The notes under the pieces are model-generated. The model saw only the letters and a program-made list of their open reading frames with translations, was not told where the DNA came from and did not search any database. This document shows, piece by piece, positions 7,186 through 14,194 of a stretch of 40,303 nucleotides of DNA. The first letter of the stretch is position 1. The number at the start of each line of letters is the position of its first letter. The stretch is from Megasphaera massiliensis. Its GTDB lineage: Bacteria; Bacillota; Negativicutes; Veillonellales; Megasphaeraceae. The position numbers were made by a program, and so were the translations under genes. Location of the stretch: assembly GCF_000455225.1 (NCBI RefSeq), contig NZ_HF954559.1:216803-257105 (forward strand), read 5' to 3'.

Positions 7186-8103
7186 ATGGATAAGGAACAC
7201 GTTTTTTTTGAGAACTATGCTAAACACTGGGACCGTGACCGGAAAGAGAATCGGACCATTTTGTCGGAATTTTTAAGGCTGATGGCGCTTGAAACAGGGG
7301 CGGCCGTCCTCGATGCCGGCTGCGGAACCGGCGTCCTCCTGCCCTATTTGGCCGAGGCCGTCGGTGCTGACGGGGCGGTAGAGGGCTTCGATTACTCCCA
7401 GCAGATGATCGATGTCGCTAAGGATAAATTTGCCTCCTGGGCGAACGTTACTTTTACGACGGGGGACGTCCTTAAATACCACTTTGAGGCCCGTCGCTAC
7501 GATGCCGTCTGCTGCCTTAATTTCTACCCACACATCGCCGACCACAGCCGCGACGTCATCCGCCGCCTGTACGATGCCGTCGCTCCGGGCGGGATGCTGG
7601 TCATCATGCATGATATGTCCCGCAAGGCCGTCAATGCCATTCACGGCGGGGCACCGATCCTGCCGCCCGTCGATATCCTGGGGGAAAAACTGATCAGTGC
7701 CGGATTTTCAGTTACCGTCGCCATGGATACGGAGTCGTTTTATTTCATCAAAGCCGTCAAGGACGCCGATGCCGACGATTTTGTTTACGACGAGGACGTC
7801 TCTCCTGTGCCCATTGCCGATCATGGGAGGGGGCACCATCATCACCATGCCGAAACGAAGCGCGTCATGAACCGCTTGTCGCGCATCAGCGGCCATATCG
7901 AAGCCATTAAGCGCATGGTCGAAGAGGAACGGGACTGCAGCGACGTCTTAGTTCAGCTGGCAGCTGTCCATTCGGCCATTGCCGGTGTAAGTCGGGTCAT
8001 CTTGAAGGACCATATCGATCACTGTATCGTCGATGCCATCCGTGACGATGATGAAGCTGCTGTAGAAAAACTGAAGAAGGCTATTAATACCTTTGTAAAG
8101 TAA
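7186..8103 (+). CDS. SAM-dependent methyltransferase fused to a CsoR/FrmR-type metal-sensing repressor
   Basis: 305-residue two-domain protein. Residues about 10-190 are a class I SAM methyltransferase: motif I VLDAGCGTG at 41-49, an acidic motif near GFDYS 67-71, and the post-motif PGGMLVIMHD near 134-143. Residues 191-225 are an acidic, then histidine-rich linker (five His at 217-221). Residues about 226-305 are a complete CsoR/RcnR/FrmR (DUF156) four-helix repressor. Cys251, His276 and Cys280 reproduce the C-x24-H-x3-C spacing of copper-type CsoR. Start ATG has GGAGGAAA upstream; the 36 bases after the tRNA terminator leave little room for a promoter. I infer metal-responsive control coupled to methylation of an unknown substrate. 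The fusion is continuous with no frameshift between the domains. Confidence 0.88.
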   Translation: MDKEHVFFENYAKHWDRDRKENRTILSEFLRLMALETGAAVLDAGCGTGVLLPYLAEAVGADGAVEGFDYSQQMIDVAKDKFASWANVTFTTGDVLKYHFEARRYDAVCCLNFYPHIADHSRDVIRRLYDAVAPGGMLVIMHDMSRKAVNAIHGGAPILPPVDILGEKLISAGFSVTVAMDTESFYFIKAVKDADADDFVYDEDVSPVPIADHGRGHHHHHAETKRVMNRLSRISGHIEAIKRMVEEERDCSDVLVQLAAVHSAIAGVSRVILKDHIDHCIVDAIRDDDEAAVEKLKKAINTFVK

Positions 8104-8112
8104 TGGTATAAT
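8084..8112 (+). promoter_or_regulatory. putative promoter of the macro-domain/CpXC operon
   Basis: TTAATA (8084-8089), 17 bases, TATAAT (8107-8112), with a TGG extended -10. It overlaps the 3' end of the preceding fusion gene and lies 33 bases before the macro gene ATG. Confidence 0.6.
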
Positions 8113-8144
8113 GAACTTATCCATTGTGAAAGGGTGTGACTGCC

Positions 8145-8891
8145 ATGCAGTTTCGGGTATTAAACGGTGATATATCGGAATGGAATACCGACGGAATCGT
8201 ATATTCTGCCAGTTCAACCCTGTTGCCGACAAGTCCCGTCAGCCGCAAGATTCATCAAAGAGGGGGCATTTCTTTTTCGGCCTATTGCCGTCATATCGGC
8301 ATGTGTCACGTCGGCCATGCCGTCATGACCAAGGGCTGCCAATTAAAAGCCGCTTTTGTCATCCATGCCGTAGGGCCTTATTGGGCCGGCGGCAAACGGG
8401 GAGAGGAAGAGACCCTCTTATCGGCCTGCCGAGAGGTCTTGCAGTTGGCCAGGGAAAAGAAGCTGAAAGAGCTGGCCTTGGCACCGCTCAGCTCAGCCGA
8501 TAAAGGCTATCCTCTCCAGCGGGCGGCGGCGGCCGTCGTTCCCTTGCTGCTCACGGAAGGCGGCGATTTTGACCGATTGGATATCGTCTGCGCCGATGAT
8601 GCGGAACAGGCAGCCTATACGAAATCGGCGGTGTTCTTTTGGCTCCATCAATTGCGGGAGGCCTCGGAAAGTGCACGCAGAGGGCTGGCGGCGAAGATCG
8701 GTACGGCTTTGGCCTTGCTGCCCTGTCGTGAAGGAACACCGGATCCGATCGTTCTGGCCGGGAAGGTGAAGGCTGTAGAAGCCATCATCCAGCCTTTTTT
8801 ACAATTGACGAGGCCCAGCCTGGCCGATGTCGAGCAGACGGCCTTACAGATTCGAGCCTTATACTCAGACAAACAAGAGAAAGGGGAGTAG
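8145..8891 (+). CDS. macro-domain protein with degenerate ADP-ribose-binding loops
   Basis: 248 residues. Residues about 1-170 align to the macro (Appr-1''-p processing) fold: NGDIS near the start, TKGCQLKAAFVIHAVGPYW, AGGKRGEEE, and SSADKGYPL before RAAA. The usual catalytic/binding loop (NAAN followed by GGGGVD) is replaced by SASST and PTSPVS, so the catalytic Asn and the glycine loop are missing; a pseudo-enzyme, or a reader of another ligand, is likely. Residues about 170-248 are a helical tail I do not recognise. ATG 8145 has GAAAGGG 10 bases upstream; an in-frame GTG at 8136 is less well placed. The CpXC gene follows after 3 bases, so the two are co-transcribed. Confidence 0.78.
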   Translation: MQFRVLNGDISEWNTDGIVYSASSTLLPTSPVSRKIHQRGGISFSAYCRHIGMCHVGHAVMTKGCQLKAAFVIHAVGPYWAGGKRGEEETLLSACREVLQLAREKKLKELALAPLSSADKGYPLQRAAAAVVPLLLTEGGDFDRLDIVCADDAEQAAYTKSAVFFWLHQLREASESARRGLAAKIGTALALLPCREGTPDPIVLAGKVKAVEAIIQPFLQLTRPSLADVEQTALQIRALYSDKQEKGE

Positions 8892-8894
8892 CCC

Positions 8895-9695
8895 ATGGCC
8901 TCGACCATAGGAACCCATGAAATGGACGCTTCCATCCAGTGTCCGGCATGCCGGGCGTCCGGGGTATTCCATACTTGGGATATCATTGACGCCGGTGATG
9001 TGTCCCTGAAGGACCGCGTTCTTTTTGATGAGAATTTATTTTTTTATACCTGTCCTCACTGCCAAAGTAAGATCCATATTGAAAGCAAGTGCCTTTATAT
9101 CGACAGGGACAAGAAACTGCTGATATGGCACATTCCTGACCCTAAGGAAACAGTTACCCTCGGCGAAGTTCAAGGTGCTTTGGGGACGACGTCCTTGGCA
9201 GCATACACCTGCCGGGCTGCCCTGACCTGGGGAGAATGGCGGGAGAAAATCATCGAATGCGAAAGCGCCTACGACGATCGGTTGTATGAAATCATTAAAT
9301 ATGGGGCTTATCAGCTGCTCAGCAAAGAGGATAAAGAGCGGCTTCCCTTAGAGGCATATCATCTCGATTATGCTGACGACGGCCATGATCCGGAACGCTT
9401 AGCCCTTGTTTTTATGAAGAAAGATGAAAAGGGAATGGCCTATGTTTATCCCATTACAGAGAAGCTGAAAGAAGTGACCCGAGACATTTTCATGCCGATC
9501 ATCGATCAGCTTTCCCGTGAGAAACAGGCGACCTTTGAACGTTTCGGGTATGCCTGGGCCAGCCAGTTCATGACGTATCTCATCAAGGCTGCGGAAGCCG
9601 ATGCCAATCGGGATACCTACGGTAACCTCATTGGATTCTGGATAAAAACAATCGGCGAGGAAATCTTCCAAACGGTGGTAAAACCGCAGGCCTAG
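8895..9695 (+). CDS. CpXC-domain zinc-ribbon protein
   Basis: 266-residue cytosolic protein. Residues about 13-130 match the CpXC domain: CPAC at 16-19, the F-x-W pattern, then LFFYTCPHC with Cys53 and Cys56, consistent with a four-cysteine zinc site. The C-terminal half (about 130-266) is helical and charged, without a family I can name. The function of CpXC proteins is unknown. Start ATG 8895 has AAAGGGGAG 6 bases upstream, overlapping the end of the macro gene; the tight spacing argues for a functional pair. Confidence 0.82.
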   Translation: MASTIGTHEMDASIQCPACRASGVFHTWDIIDAGDVSLKDRVLFDENLFFYTCPHCQSKIHIESKCLYIDRDKKLLIWHIPDPKETVTLGEVQGALGTTSLAAYTCRAALTWGEWREKIIECESAYDDRLYEIIKYGAYQLLSKEDKERLPLEAYHLDYADDGHDPERLALVFMKKDEKGMAYVYPITEKLKEVTRDIFMPIIDQLSREKQATFERFGYAWASQFMTYLIKAAEADANRDTYGNLIGFWIKTIGEEIFQTVVKPQA

Positions 9696-9715
9696 CATGG
9701 ATGAAAACGGCATAA

Positions 9716-9783
9716 CTGTCCAATAAATCGGGAATCGGCCGGGGCAAGTACATCCCCTTTGCGGAGTCCCGATTTATTGACAG
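9716..9783. repeat. 68-base imperfect inverted repeat / large hairpin
   Basis: AATAAATCGGGA (9722-9733) pairs perfectly with TCCCGATTTATT (9767-9778); with one bulged C the stem continues through CTGTC (9716-9720) and GACAG (9779-9783). An inner GGGG (9741-9744)/CCCC (9754-9757) stem lies in the loop. No clean U-tract follows. The right arm contains the TTGACA -35 of the next gene, so it could be terminator, operator or both. Confidence 0.75.
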
Positions 9784-9805
9784 ATTATTTGATAAAAAAT
9801 ATAAT
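9777..9805 (+). promoter_or_regulatory. consensus promoter of the D,D-carboxypeptidase gene
   Basis: Perfect TTGACA (9777-9782), 17-base spacer and perfect TATAAT (9800-9805). Its -35 hexamer is embedded in the right arm of the 68-base inverted repeat. Confidence 0.9.
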
Positions 9806-9875
9806 ATTATTAATAGTTTAGGTTTGTAAGATACCTGTTTATCTATTGATTTTTAGAAAAGAAAGGGCGCATTTG

Positions 9876-10718
9876 ATGTTTTCAATTTTAAAACGAATTA
9901 TGTTGACTACGGTTATTGCAATTGGCTTTATGATTGGTTCCATGACGGTGACGGCCCAGGCCGATATGCCGCCGACAATTGCCGAATCGGCGTGTATGAT
10001 CGATATCGATACGGGAAAAGTATTATATCAGGTCAATCCGACGAAGTGGGTCCATCCGGCCAGTACGACAAAAATCGTTACCTTGATTACGGCATTAGAT
10101 CAGTATAAAGATAAACTGGATCAGCCTTTACAGATTTCTTGGGAAGCGGCCAATACCGAGCCTTCCAGCTTGGGAATTGCGCCGGGAGATCCGATTACCA
10201 TTCGCGAAGCTCTGCGGGGCATGATGGTCGTTTCCGGCAATGATGCTGCCGTCGCTGTGGCACAGACTCTGGGCGGTTCCGTTGAAGGTTATGCGGAAAA
10301 GATGAATGCAGAAGCAGTTAAAATGGGAGCAGCCCATACGAATTTCGTCAATCCCAACGGACTGACGGCAGCCCACCATTATACGACGGCCTTGGATATG
10401 GCTAAGATGGCTGCTTATGGGATGAAAAACTTCCTTGAATTTCGATATATCGTCGGCCTCAAGGCCTATGACGTCCATTATTTAGATAATCGGACACCGA
10501 AACGGGTCACGACGACGAATCATTTCCTGACCAGCGGCTATCAAGGAGCCAATGGTATTAAGACAGGCTTTACCAACGCTGCCGGCGACTGCCTGGTCGC
10601 ATCGGCAACGCGAGACGGCCATACCTTAGTATTGGTCCTGTATAATGATGACAATCGATGGACCGATGCTCCGGCCATTTTAGACTACGGGTTCCGCCGG
10701 CTTCAGACCGGGAACTAA
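9876..10718 (+). CDS. D-alanyl-D-alanine carboxypeptidase, short PBP5-family (serine peptidase S11)
   Basis: Secreted peptidoglycan enzyme that removes the terminal D-Ala from stem pentapeptides. 280 residues with a signal peptide (about 1-29, cleavage likely after AQA). The penicillin-binding motifs are S63-T-T-K66, S120-G-N122 and K229-T-G231. It stops right after the catalytic domain: the beta-rich C-terminal domain and amphipathic anchor of PBP5 (usually near 380-400 residues) are absent, so it is probably a soluble periplasmic enzyme. Start: GAAAGGG precedes ATG 9876; an upstream in-frame TTG at 9846 would put the ribosome site inside the gene. The response regulator follows after 32 bases. 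Confidence 0.92.
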   Translation: MFSILKRIMLTTVIAIGFMIGSMTVTAQADMPPTIAESACMIDIDTGKVLYQVNPTKWVHPASTTKIVTLITALDQYKDKLDQPLQISWEAANTEPSSLGIAPGDPITIREALRGMMVVSGNDAAVAVAQTLGGSVEGYAEKMNAEAVKMGAAHTNFVNPNGLTAAHHYTTALDMAKMAAYGMKNFLEFRYIVGLKAYDVHYLDNRTPKRVTTTNHFLTSGYQGANGIKTGFTNAAGDCLVASATRDGHTLVLVLYNDDNRWTDAPAILDYGFRRLQTGN

Positions 10719-10750
10719 GCTGATTGAATCATTTCTGAGGGGGGATTGTT

Positions 10751-11458
10751 ATGGCGCGTGTGTTAATTATTGATCAAGACCGGATGATTGCGGCTATCGA
10801 ACGCGATTTTCTGGAGACGAACGGCTTTGATGTGGCCGTCGCCATGACAGGTAAAGAGGGAATGAAACTTTTTGACGGGGGCGATATTGAGGCGGTCATC
10901 CTCGATGTCGACCTTTCCGATACGGATGGTTTTTTACTGTGCCGCAAACTGCGGGCCGTCAGCAACGTCCCCATTCTTTTCATCACGGCACGAGATGCCT
11001 TGGAAGATAAGGTAAAAGGATTCAGCTTGGGTGCTGATGATTATATTGTAAAACCTTTTAATCCGTCGGAAATGATTGCCCGCTTAAAAGCCCATCTCGA
11101 TATCCATGAACGACTCTTAGGCAGCCAGCGTACGGAGGCAGATAACAGCAAGCCCGATATCCAAATCGGAGATCTGCGTATCTTTGTCAAACGGCATCAA
11201 GTTTTTCGCGGCAGTCGGGAAATTTCCTTGACGGGCAAGGAATTCAACTTGCTTTTATTTTTGGCCCGTCACCCCAATCAGGTGTTTTCTAAGAAATACC
11301 TCTTTGAAATGATTTGGCATCTCGACGCCTTGGGTGAATTGGCGACGGTCACGGTCCATGTCAATCGCCTGCGGGATAAGTTGAATGAAGTAGAACCGCC
11401 ATTTACGGCGATTGAAACAGTCTGGGGAAACGGTTATCGTTTTCGCGTAGAAGAATAA
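10751..11458 (+). CDS. OmpR/PhoB-family response regulator (orphan)
   Basis: 235 residues: receiver domain about 1-115 and winged-helix DNA-binding domain about 137-235. Phospho-acceptor Asp52 (ILDVDLSDTDG), Thr79 and Lys101 (VKPF) are present. The acidic pair that binds Mg2+ reads Asp8-Gln9 instead of Asp-Asp/Glu. The winged helix shows the GKEFNLL and VNRLRDKL signatures. No histidine kinase is adjacent. It lies 32 bases after the carboxypeptidase gene with GAGGGGGGA upstream, probably the same transcript, which suggests an envelope-related regulon; that link is inference. Confidence 0.93.
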   Translation: MARVLIIDQDRMIAAIERDFLETNGFDVAVAMTGKEGMKLFDGGDIEAVILDVDLSDTDGFLLCRKLRAVSNVPILFITARDALEDKVKGFSLGADDYIVKPFNPSEMIARLKAHLDIHERLLGSQRTEADNSKPDIQIGDLRIFVKRHQVFRGSREISLTGKEFNLLLFLARHPNQVFSKKYLFEMIWHLDALGELATVTVHVNRLRDKLNEVEPPFTAIETVWGNGYRFRVEE

Positions 11459-11487
11459 CACGCTGTTGTCTATGTAGGCAATAAAAA

Positions 11488-11519
11488 AAGGGAGCCCTCG
11501 TAAGAGGGCTCCCTTCGTG
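11488..11519. terminator. bidirectional terminator (response regulator / rubrerythrin)
   Basis: Twelve-base perfect stem AAGGGAGCCCTC (11488-11499) with GAGGGCTCCCTT (11504-11515), GTAA tetraloop. The A-run at 11483-11489 gives a U-tract for the minus-strand rubrerythrin transcript. Confidence 0.92.
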
Positions 11520-11523
11520 TTGC

Positions 11524-12063
11524 TTAGTAGTTCGTAGCTTGGATTTCAAAGAAGGCCTGAGGATGAGCACATACCGGACAGATCTTCGGAGCTTCATCAG
11601 CTTCTACGATGAAACCACAGTTGCGGCATATCCACGTTTTCTTTTCAGAACGTTTGAATACCTGTTTTGATTCGATGTTGTTGAGGAGCGCTAAGTAACG
11701 TTCTTCGTGATGTTTTTCGATTTGAGCGACTTTTTCGAACAAGAATGCAATCTTGTCGAAGCCTTCTTCACGAGCTTCTTTTGCGAAGGTCGGATACATT
11801 TCCGTCCATTCGTAATGTTCGCCGGCAGCCGCATCTTTCAATGCATCGACGTCGTTCGGCATTTCGCCGCCATGGAGAAGTTTGAACCAGATTTTAGCAT
11901 GTTCTTTTTCGTTGTTGGCCGTTTCTTCAAAGAAGGCTTTGATCTGTTCGTAGCCTGCTTTTTTTGCTACGCTGGCATAATAGGTGTACTTATTGCGTGC
12001 CTGGGATTCGCCGGAAAACGCTTCCTGTAAGTTTTTTTCTGTTTTTGAACCTTTTAATTCCAT
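11524..12063 (-). CDS. rbr: rubrerythrin
   Basis: Cytosolic non-haem iron peroxidase that reduces hydrogen peroxide in anaerobes. 179 residues. The ferritin-like diiron domain (about 1-135) carries Glu19, Glu52, His55 (NEKEHAK), Glu82/Glu85 and Glu116/His119 (EKHHEER); the C-terminal rubredoxin domain holds Cys146, Cys149, Cys162 and Cys165. Domain order is that of classical rubrerythrin. Start ATG at 12063 has AAGGAGG 9 bases upstream. It has its own strong promoter at 12137-12165 and is monocistronic. Confidence 0.97.
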   Translation of the reverse strand: MELKGSKTEKNLQEAFSGESQARNKYTYYASVAKKAGYEQIKAFFEETANNEKEHAKIWFKLLHGGEMPNDVDALKDAAAGEHYEWTEMYPTFAKEAREEGFDKIAFLFEKVAQIEKHHEERYLALLNNIESKQVFKRSEKKTWICRNCGFIVEADEAPKICPVCAHPQAFFEIQATNY

Positions 12064-12136
12064 AACTCAATTCCTCCTTAATAGTAATTCATTCATCGGG
12101 ACGTTGTTATTTTTAGCACCCCTCCGGGTTGATATT

Positions 12137-12165
12137 ATTGTAACACCTTTCGATTTTACTGTCAA
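12137..12165 (-). promoter_or_regulatory. rubrerythrin promoter
   Basis: On the minus strand TTGACA (12160-12165), 17-base spacer, TACAAT (12137-12142), about 74 bases before the start codon. No clear PerR-type inverted repeat is visible. Confidence 0.88.
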
Positions 12166-12170
12166 CGAAG

Positions 12171-12207
12171 ATTCATTCCTTGTTGATAAAAAGGAATAGG
12201 GATGAAT
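12171..12207 (-). terminator. weak hairpin after the minus-strand membrane operon
   Basis: ATTCCTT (12175-12181) and AAGGAAT (12191-12197), with flanking ATTCAT/ATGAAT, can form a stem at the end of the 164-residue gene. AT-rich with a poor U-tract. Confidence 0.35.
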
Positions 12208-12701
12208 TACTGATCTTTTTCGTCTGCCGCGCGATTATTATCGTGAATGACGGAACGATCGGATGATTCGGACCGGGATCTTGTATCGTCGCGGCGGGTA
12301 TCTTTTGCCGGTTCTTTACGGCGAACCGACGAATCAGATGACTTTTCGGAATCGGAAGACTCATCGTGGCTGCGGTCGCTGTCGCTGCCGTCATGAATGC
12401 GGGCATCCCATTCATTTTGGAGGTCGCTGCCGGCTTCTTCGGCTGAATCTTTCAGGTTGCCGTACTTCGATTCAAATTGGCGTTCGATTTCGGCGGCCTT
12501 TTCAGGATACATGGTCCGCAGTTTATCGAGCATTTCCTCTTTGCTGGCATTGCCCTTATCTAAAGCACCTTGGAGTTCTTTATATTCCTTATAATAAGTC
12601 ATCCAACGCTTCAGGGCCGGGTAGTCGCTGCTCATAAAGGACGTATAGCTGCCGAAGGCAAAGGCCAGGGTCAAAAAGAGACAGATAATAACGCGAGCCA
12701 T
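12207..12701 (-). CDS. small membrane-anchored/secreted protein with charged Ser/Asp/Arg tail, function unknown
   Basis: 164 residues. Residues 5-24 form a hydrophobic segment (uncleaved anchor or signal peptide), residues about 28-95 are helical and charged (SKEEMLDKLRTMYPEKAAEIE), and residues about 100-164 are a low-complexity tail of Ser, Asp, Arg and Glu, likely disordered. No family recognised. Start ATG at 12701 is 2 bases past the stop of the HAAS-domain gene, so it is co-translated as the last gene of the three-gene operon. Confidence 0.72.
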   Translation of the reverse strand: MARVIICLFLTLAFAFGSYTSFMSSDYPALKRWMTYYKEYKELQGALDKGNASKEEMLDKLRTMYPEKAAEIERQFESKYGNLKDSAEEAGSDLQNEWDARIHDGSDSDRSHDESSDSEKSSDSSVRRKEPAKDTRRDDTRSRSESSDRSVIHDNNRAADEKDQ

Positions 12702-12703
12702 TT

Positions 12704-13411
12704 TTAAGACCTCCTTCCGCGGGCTGCCGCATGGCAGGCCTGGCCGGCATAACTGGCCGTTAAGCTGGCAAAGAGAACGGTGAGTACGACCAGGACACGC
12801 GTCATGATAGAAATCGTAGGCAAGGGCAAAAGATCACTATAGGCATAGGTTGGAATGAAGGAGATGGCGATGGACGCCAAAATGACCAGGGTGAGCCCGG
12901 CATATAAGAAGCCGCTTAGAATGCCGAACAAGGTGCCGAGAATGTCTAAAAAAGGACTGGCAACGGCCTTGGCCGTATTGTTTGCCCCGTCATTCCAATT
13001 GAAATCACGCCCCGTTTCCCGGTCCGGTTCTTGGTACGATCGGCGTTGGGGCGGACGGGACTGGTAGGACCGGCGAGTCTTCCGGGGCCGGCCATAGTCG
13101 TCCGGCTGTTCCGGCAGATCATAGCGGGAAGAGGCAGTCCCCGGGCCGAAATCGTCGTATTCTTGGTACGAGTCGTCATAGTCATCTCCGGGCATGCGAG
13201 GATTGTCTTCGGGGATGATGGGTTCGCCGATATAGTAACGGTAGATGTTCTTCGGGTGGCCGAGTTTACAGCAGATTTCTTCTTCTGTTTTGCCCTGACT
13301 GGCGCCGAGGCGGAACTGTTCTTCACAGTCTTCGATGATGCCTTTTAAGTCATTTTTATCGCTCTTGCGGAAATAATACTGCAAGAGGTCCATGAATTCA
13401 TTCTTTTTCAT
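12704..13411 (-). CDS. HAAS (DUF1700-like) domain membrane protein
   Basis: 235 residues. The N-terminus (about 1-60: KNEFMDLLQYYFRK, then EDCEEQF, EEEICCKLGHPKNI) matches the helical HAAS signalling domain typical of DUF1700-type proteins. Residues about 65-140 are a disordered Tyr/Arg/Asp/Pro-rich linker, followed by hydrophobic segments near 150-178 and 185-228. Family members commonly sit next to a PadR regulator; none is present here. Its start overlaps the end of the upstream 102-residue gene by 14 bases. Role unknown; envelope or membrane signalling is a guess. Confidence 0.75.
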   Translation of the reverse strand: MKKNEFMDLLQYYFRKSDKNDLKGIIEDCEEQFRLGASQGKTEEEICCKLGHPKNIYRYYIGEPIIPEDNPRMPGDDYDDSYQEYDDFGPGTASSRYDLPEQPDDYGRPRKTRRSYQSRPPQRRSYQEPDRETGRDFNWNDGANNTAKAVASPFLDILGTLFGILSGFLYAGLTLVILASIAISFIPTYAYSDLLPLPTISIMTRVLVVLTVLFASLTASYAGQACHAAARGRRS

Positions 13412-13706
13412 GTTTTTGGTTTAGAGGCCCTTCCTTTCTTACCGATTCTTCATAGCGTTGGTGAAATGATGCGCCGTATTGCCAGACGGCAATGGTGACC
13501 GCCGCCGTGACGGCGATGAGGATGAAGACACCGTAGGTTGGCATATCGGGTAAAAAGGCAATCGATGCCAGCGGTTCTTTTTCTAAGGCGATACAGACAG
13601 CTATCCAGCCCAAAAGGGCGACCATGCACAAGGTCAGGACAGAGCCGACAGCATAACAGAGTCGATATAATCGGCGCAGGCTTTGCTGGTTCGTCGATGA
13701 CGTCAA
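13398..13706 (-). CDS. small two-helix membrane protein, TTG start, function unknown
   Basis: 102 residues with two membrane spans (about 15-40 and 56-76) and a charged C-terminus. The start is TTG at 13706: GGAGGGA lies 6 bases upstream and the next Met would remove most of the first span. First gene of the operon 13706-12207, with a promoter at 13740-13768. No family recognised. Confidence 0.7.
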   Translation of the reverse strand: MTSSTNQQSLRRLYRLCYAVGSVLTLCMVALLGWIAVCIALEKEPLASIAFLPDMPTYGVFILIAVTAAVTIAVWQYGASFHQRYEESVRKEGPLNQKHEKE

Positions 13707-13739
13707 AAAAATCCCTCCTCGTTTCTGTGATTATCCCTT

Positions 13740-13768
13740 ATCTTAACACAGCCTATGAGGTCGGTCAA
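13740..13768 (-). promoter_or_regulatory. promoter of the minus-strand membrane operon
   Basis: TTGACC (13763-13768), 17-base spacer, TAAGAT (13740-13745) on the minus strand, 34 bases from the TTG start. Confidence 0.7.
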
Positions 13769-13796
13769 TTGCACCCCCTTTTCGGACAGCAGTGAC

Positions 13797-13825
13797 TTGC
13801 AGGGCCATGGTTCAGACTATATAAT
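13797..13825 (+). promoter_or_regulatory. promoter of the DUF951 gene
   Basis: TTGCAG (13797-13802), 17-base spacer, TATAAT (13820-13825), 45 bases before the ATG. Divergent from the membrane operon promoter. Confidence 0.75.
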
Positions 13826-13869
13826 GATATATATGCAATCATTAGCTTCTGATAGAGGAGGAATTTTTT

Positions 13870-14085
13870 ATGGCTGATTTTGTCCGTTACTATGTAGGCG
13901 ACGTGGTCCAAATGAAGAAGGCCCATCCCTGCGGCTGCAATGAGTGGGAAGTACTTCGTATCGGCGTCGATTTTGTCATCCGCTGCACCGGCTGCGGGCA
14001 TCGGGTTATGATCCCCAGACCGAAGTTTGAAAAGGCTGTCAAGAAACGGCTCCATTCTCATGGCGAAGATTCGGAAAAAGCGTAA
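13870..14085 (+). CDS. DUF951 family protein
   Basis: 71-residue basic protein matching the short Firmicute family DUF951. Cys21, Cys23, Cys39 and Cys42 (CGC and CTGCGH) look like a zinc or nucleic-acid-binding knuckle. GAGGAGGAATTTTTT precedes the ATG. Function unknown in the family; the charged tail after about 60 is variable. It lies just upstream of the histidine operon in the same direction with no clear terminator between, but a separate promoter is visible for hisZ. Confidence 0.88.
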   Translation: MADFVRYYVGDVVQMKKAHPCGCNEWEVLRIGVDFVIRCTGCGHRVMIPRPKFEKAVKKRLHSHGEDSEKA

Positions 14086-14122
14086 AAATTTAGAAAAAGG
14101 TATTTTTATTTTTGGAACTTTG

Positions 14123-14131
14123 TGGTACAAT
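14123..14131 (+). promoter_or_regulatory. putative extended -10 promoter of the his operon
   Basis: TGG followed by TACAAT (14126-14131) forms an extended -10, 64 bases before hisZ. The -35 region is T-rich without a good hexamer. I see no His-rich leader peptide or T-box in the short leader. Confidence 0.5.
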
Positions 14132-14194
14132 AATCAACAGTTAATATTTTAATACTTTACCAAGATAAAGCGATAAAGAAAGGGTGGTCATAGG

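Noticed and set aside
13398-13411. Frameshift between the 102-residue and HAAS-domain genes
   Set aside because: The 14-base overlap is a normal coupled-gene overlap; each protein has its own start and a complete domain layout.
14132-14194. Histidine attenuator or leader peptide before hisZ
   Set aside because: The short leader has no run of His codons, no T-box core and no terminator-like hairpin.
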